A stretch of 64,000 nucleotides of DNA from positions 44,143 through 108,142 of the forward strand of contig CAMVIT010000002.1 in the NCBI GenBank assembly GCA_947167635.1, in the 5' to 3' direction. The position numbers and the translations under genes are program-made. The DNA is from F23-D06 sp947167635. Lineage in GTDB: Bacteria > Bacteroidota > Bacteroidia > Bacteroidales > WCHB1-69. This document shows positions 62,055-64,000 of this stretch, piece by piece. The number at the start of each line of letters is the position of its first letter. The first letter of the stretch is position 1. The notes below the pieces were generated by a model. That model did no database searches. It worked only from the letters and a program-made list of their open reading frames with translations, and was not told where the DNA came from.

Positions 62055-63101
62055 TCAATACGCGGAGACAACTTGTTGCTCGCCAGGAATGTCGAAGGTG
62101 AGAGTGGCACCGTCCGCACGCACATCCATGGTGACGGGCGCGCCCATCACGAGCGGCAGGTTCAACTTTTCATGACCGGCGGGGAAGCCGCAAAGCAACG
62201 GGATGTGGTAAGGTTCGATGTATTGGCGCAGCATCGCCTCCACACTTTCATAGCCGACATCGTTTTCACAATCGGTAAAATCGCCCAAGATGATGCCTTT
62301 GCAATGGGCAAGCACACCGCTCATTTTCAGCATGTTGAAAAGGCGGTCGATGTTATGGTGAGTCTCCTCCACCTCCTCCACGAAGAGGATGATGTCGGAT
62401 TGACCGATTTCGTTGACTTGGGAGCAGAGCAGCGGGGCGAAGGTGGCGAGATTGCCGCCCACAAGGGTACCCGTAGCCCGACCGAGGATGTTCTCTTTGT
62501 GGGCGGGCAGCGCATAGCGCGGCACCTGACCCTGGAGCAGATTGCGCAGCAATGTGCAGGATTGTTGTACGTTGACGCTGTCTTGCTTGGCAATGTTGCA
62601 GCCCATCATGCCGTGGATGCCCATCACGCTCGCGCAGGCTTCCATGCTGAGGAGCGTGGTGATGTCGCTGTACCCGATGAGCCATTTCGGGGAGGCGGCA
62701 AGCTCTTTCAGGGGCAAACCTTCCACCAAGTGCAGGGTGCTGTAACCGCCGCGCAGACAGAGGATGGCCTTGATGTCGGGGTCTTTGAGCGCCCAGCGGA
62801 GGTCGGCGAGCCGCTCCTCCACGGTTCCGGCGTAATGTTCCAAGAACTGTTTGCCGACATTCGGTCCGATGACCGGCTCGTACCCCCAACTGCGCAGGGT
62901 ATCTGCCGCTCGGAAAGCCGTCTCCATCGAGCAATAGTACGACGGGGAGATGAGCGCCACCTTGTCGCCCGGCTTCAGGTAGGCGGGTGCGACACATTTG
63001 AGTGGCTTTTTCGGTTCTTTTGCATTCCCGGTGAAAGGCCGTAAAACTATGAGACCCAGTGCCATCAGGGCAATCAGTATCCAAAAGGTTTGTCTGTTCA
63101 T
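62055..63101 (-). CDS. Membrane-anchored S66 LD-carboxypeptidase
   Basis: A 348-residue protein with an N-terminal anchor (FWILIALMALGLIVLRPF). The S66 fold follows: LKPGDKVALISPSYYCS, AILCLRGGYSTLHLVEGL, KWLIGYSDITTLL (nucleophile Ser), IILFVEEVEETHHNIDRLFNML (Glu) and CGFPAGHEKLNLPLVMG (His). It trims the terminal D-Ala from tetrapeptides of peptidoglycan. The anchor points to a periplasmic site, unlike the cytosolic LdcA of Escherichia coli. Confidence 0.9.
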   Translation of the reverse strand: MNRQTFWILIALMALGLIVLRPFTGNAKEPKKPLKCVAPAYLKPGDKVALISPSYYCSMETAFRAADTLRSWGYEPVIGPNVGKQFLEHYAGTVEERLADLRWALKDPDIKAILCLRGGYSTLHLVEGLPLKELAASPKWLIGYSDITTLLSMEACASVMGIHGMMGCNIAKQDSVNVQQSCTLLRNLLQGQVPRYALPAHKENILGRATGTLVGGNLATFAPLLCSQVNEIGQSDIILFVEEVEETHHNIDRLFNMLKMSGVLAHCKGIILGDFTDCENDVGYESVEAMLRQYIEPYHIPLLCGFPAGHEKLNLPLVMGAPVTMDVRADGATLTFDIPGEQQVVSAY

Positions 63102-63157
63102 TTTCTGAGATTAAATTATTTGGAGTGAACAGTGAGCGGTTTACTCAAAGTAAGACA

Positions 63158-63439
63158 TCAACTCTTTCGGCAGACATTTACCAAAAGAACGACAATATTG
63201 CTTATCAACGTTGTAATACCGAACAATGCATAAATGAAAAATGCTATCAGCGTTTCGCCTCTTCCACCAAACAAAGGAAGAATCAAAAAATCGAACACCA
63301 ATAACAAGCACACGACAATAAGGTGTATAATGTTCAAGTACTTAAGAAAGCGAAAATACTTGACATTTTGTCTTTTGCTTAAAATGCATGACGCAGCCAA
63401 GCTGACGGCCACAATGATCAGCGGTATTAATAATATCAT
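63158..63439 (-). CDS. Small three-segment membrane protein
   Basis: 93 residues from ATG 63439: MILLIPLIIVAVSLAASCILSK, YLNIIHLIVVCLLLVFDFLILPLF and TLIAFFIYALFGITTLISNIVVLLVNVCRKS are three membrane segments. I do not recognise a family. It lies 19 bases after the galactokinase stop on the same strand. A longer frame running upstream would overlap galK and is unlikely. Confidence 0.6.
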   Translation of the reverse strand: MILLIPLIIVAVSLAASCILSKRQNVKYFRFLKYLNIIHLIVVCLLLVFDFLILPLFGGRGETLIAFFIYALFGITTLISNIVVLLVNVCRKS

Positions 63440-63458
63440 CGCAATGACTTTACCTTTA

Positions 63459-64000
63459 TCATGAATATTTGAACAATTCCCTTGCTCCGTCGCCGATCTC
63501 CGCCACATAGAAATCGGCATGCAAGCCGAATCTTTCCTCGTATGCCTTGCCGAGGGTTTCGACAAACGCTTCCACCTGGTCTTCCGCAATCAGCGTGACG
63601 GTGCAGCCGCCGAAGCCCGCACCGGTCATGCGGCTGCCGAGCACGCCGGGGAACTGCTGCGCCTGTTCGGCTAAGAAGTCCAGTTCGGGACAGGTGACCT
63701 CATAGTCGTCGCGCAGGGTGGCGTGCGAGGCGTTCATCAGCTGCCCGAAGCGGACCATGTCTCCGGCCTTGAGGGCTGTGATTGCCTCGCGCACGTTCTC
63801 GTTCTCGCGCACCGCGTGCCGAGCGCGCTTGAGGACGTCACCCGTAAGATATGGCGAAACCTTATCAAACTGATCCATATTGAGTTGGCAGAGACAATCG
63901 ATCGGTCGGTGCGCATGGATAATCTCCAACGCCTGCTGGCATTCTCTGCGCCGCTGGTTGTAGGCCGAATCCACGAGTCCGCGTTTCTTGTTGGTGTTGG
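63459..64000 (-). CDS. galK: Galactokinase, C-terminal part (5' end beyond window)
   Basis: The last 180 codons are present. NTNKKRGLVDSAYNQRRREC is the conserved galactokinase motif, and SRMTGAGFGGCTVTLIAEDQVEAF is the GHMP C-terminal glycine-rich block. It phosphorylates galactose at C1 (Leloir pathway) and fits the vSGLT-like symporter downstream. Confidence 0.95.
   Translation of the reverse strand, partial: NTNKKRGLVDSAYNQRRRECQQALEIIHAHRPIDCLCQLNMDQFDKVSPYLTGDVLKRARHAVRENENVREAITALKAGDMVRFGQLMNASHATLRDDYEVTCPELDFLAEQAQQFPGVLGSRMTGAGFGGCTVTLIAEDQVEAFVETLGKAYEERFGLHADFYVAEIGDGARELFKYS

Overview
The window looks like chromosome from a gut-type Bacteroidales bacterium. The evidence is the repeated Bacteroidetes -7 promoter box (TAnnTTTG, usually TATTTTTGC or TATTTTCGC) just upstream of many genes, the near absence of Shine-Dalgarno sequences, two large CarboxypepD_reg/TonB-dependent receptors, BatD, a GH29 fucosidase, methylmalonyl-CoA epimerase and DUF4199/DUF2490 proteins. 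I cannot name the family or genus. There is one tRNA (Glu-TTC) and no rRNA. I found no CRISPR array, phage or intact insertion sequence.

Layout. 1-5.2 kb: a surface locus (carbohydrate-binding beta-helix lipoprotein, DUF2490 beta-barrel, short CotH-like lipoprotein cut by the window edge) and a GT39 lipid-linked sugar transferase. 5.1-5.8 kb: a very AT-rich intergenic stretch before an XRE regulator. 6.4-14.2 kb (minus): crt-hbd, and a dnaE-nfeD-DMT-GNAT run. 14.4-22.6 kb (plus): an Oar-like TonB receptor, a formylglycine-enzyme-like gene broken by an amber codon, rplS, a lipid A phosphate methyltransferase-like gene, mce, DUF4199, a hypothetical protein and tRNA-Glu. 22.7-31.8 kb (minus): an L,D-transpeptidase, BatD, and a probable six-gene operon hdrB-hdrA-(18-residue repeat protein)-murL-nucleotidyltransferase-pepE that contains an unusual array of heptamers. 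31.9-39.2 kb: fucosidase, MBL hydrolase, ECF sigma factor with GT2, tgt, dolichyl-phosphate-mannose-synthase-like GT2 and a secreted nuclease/phosphatase. 39.3-45 kb (minus): GT2, acyl-CoA ligase, a metal-type TonB receptor and an HMA protein with a seven-fold His/Cys tail. 45.2-47.5 kb (plus): asparaginase and an AI-2E family permease.

47.5-64 kb (minus) is the most notable part. Galactokinase (partial), a small membrane protein, an LD-carboxypeptidase and a vSGLT-like Na+/galactose symporter lead into a tightly packed run: a membrane SpoIIE phosphatase with a fused anti-sigma-type ATPase, a STAS antagonist, an alginate-export-type outer-membrane barrel, a 2429-residue nonribosomal peptide synthetase (C-A-T-C-A-T-reductase), its phosphopantetheinyl transferase, and a CapA-type lipoprotein. 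I infer that this run makes an N-acylated dipeptide aldehyde or a pyrazinone derived from one, under a partner-switching control module.
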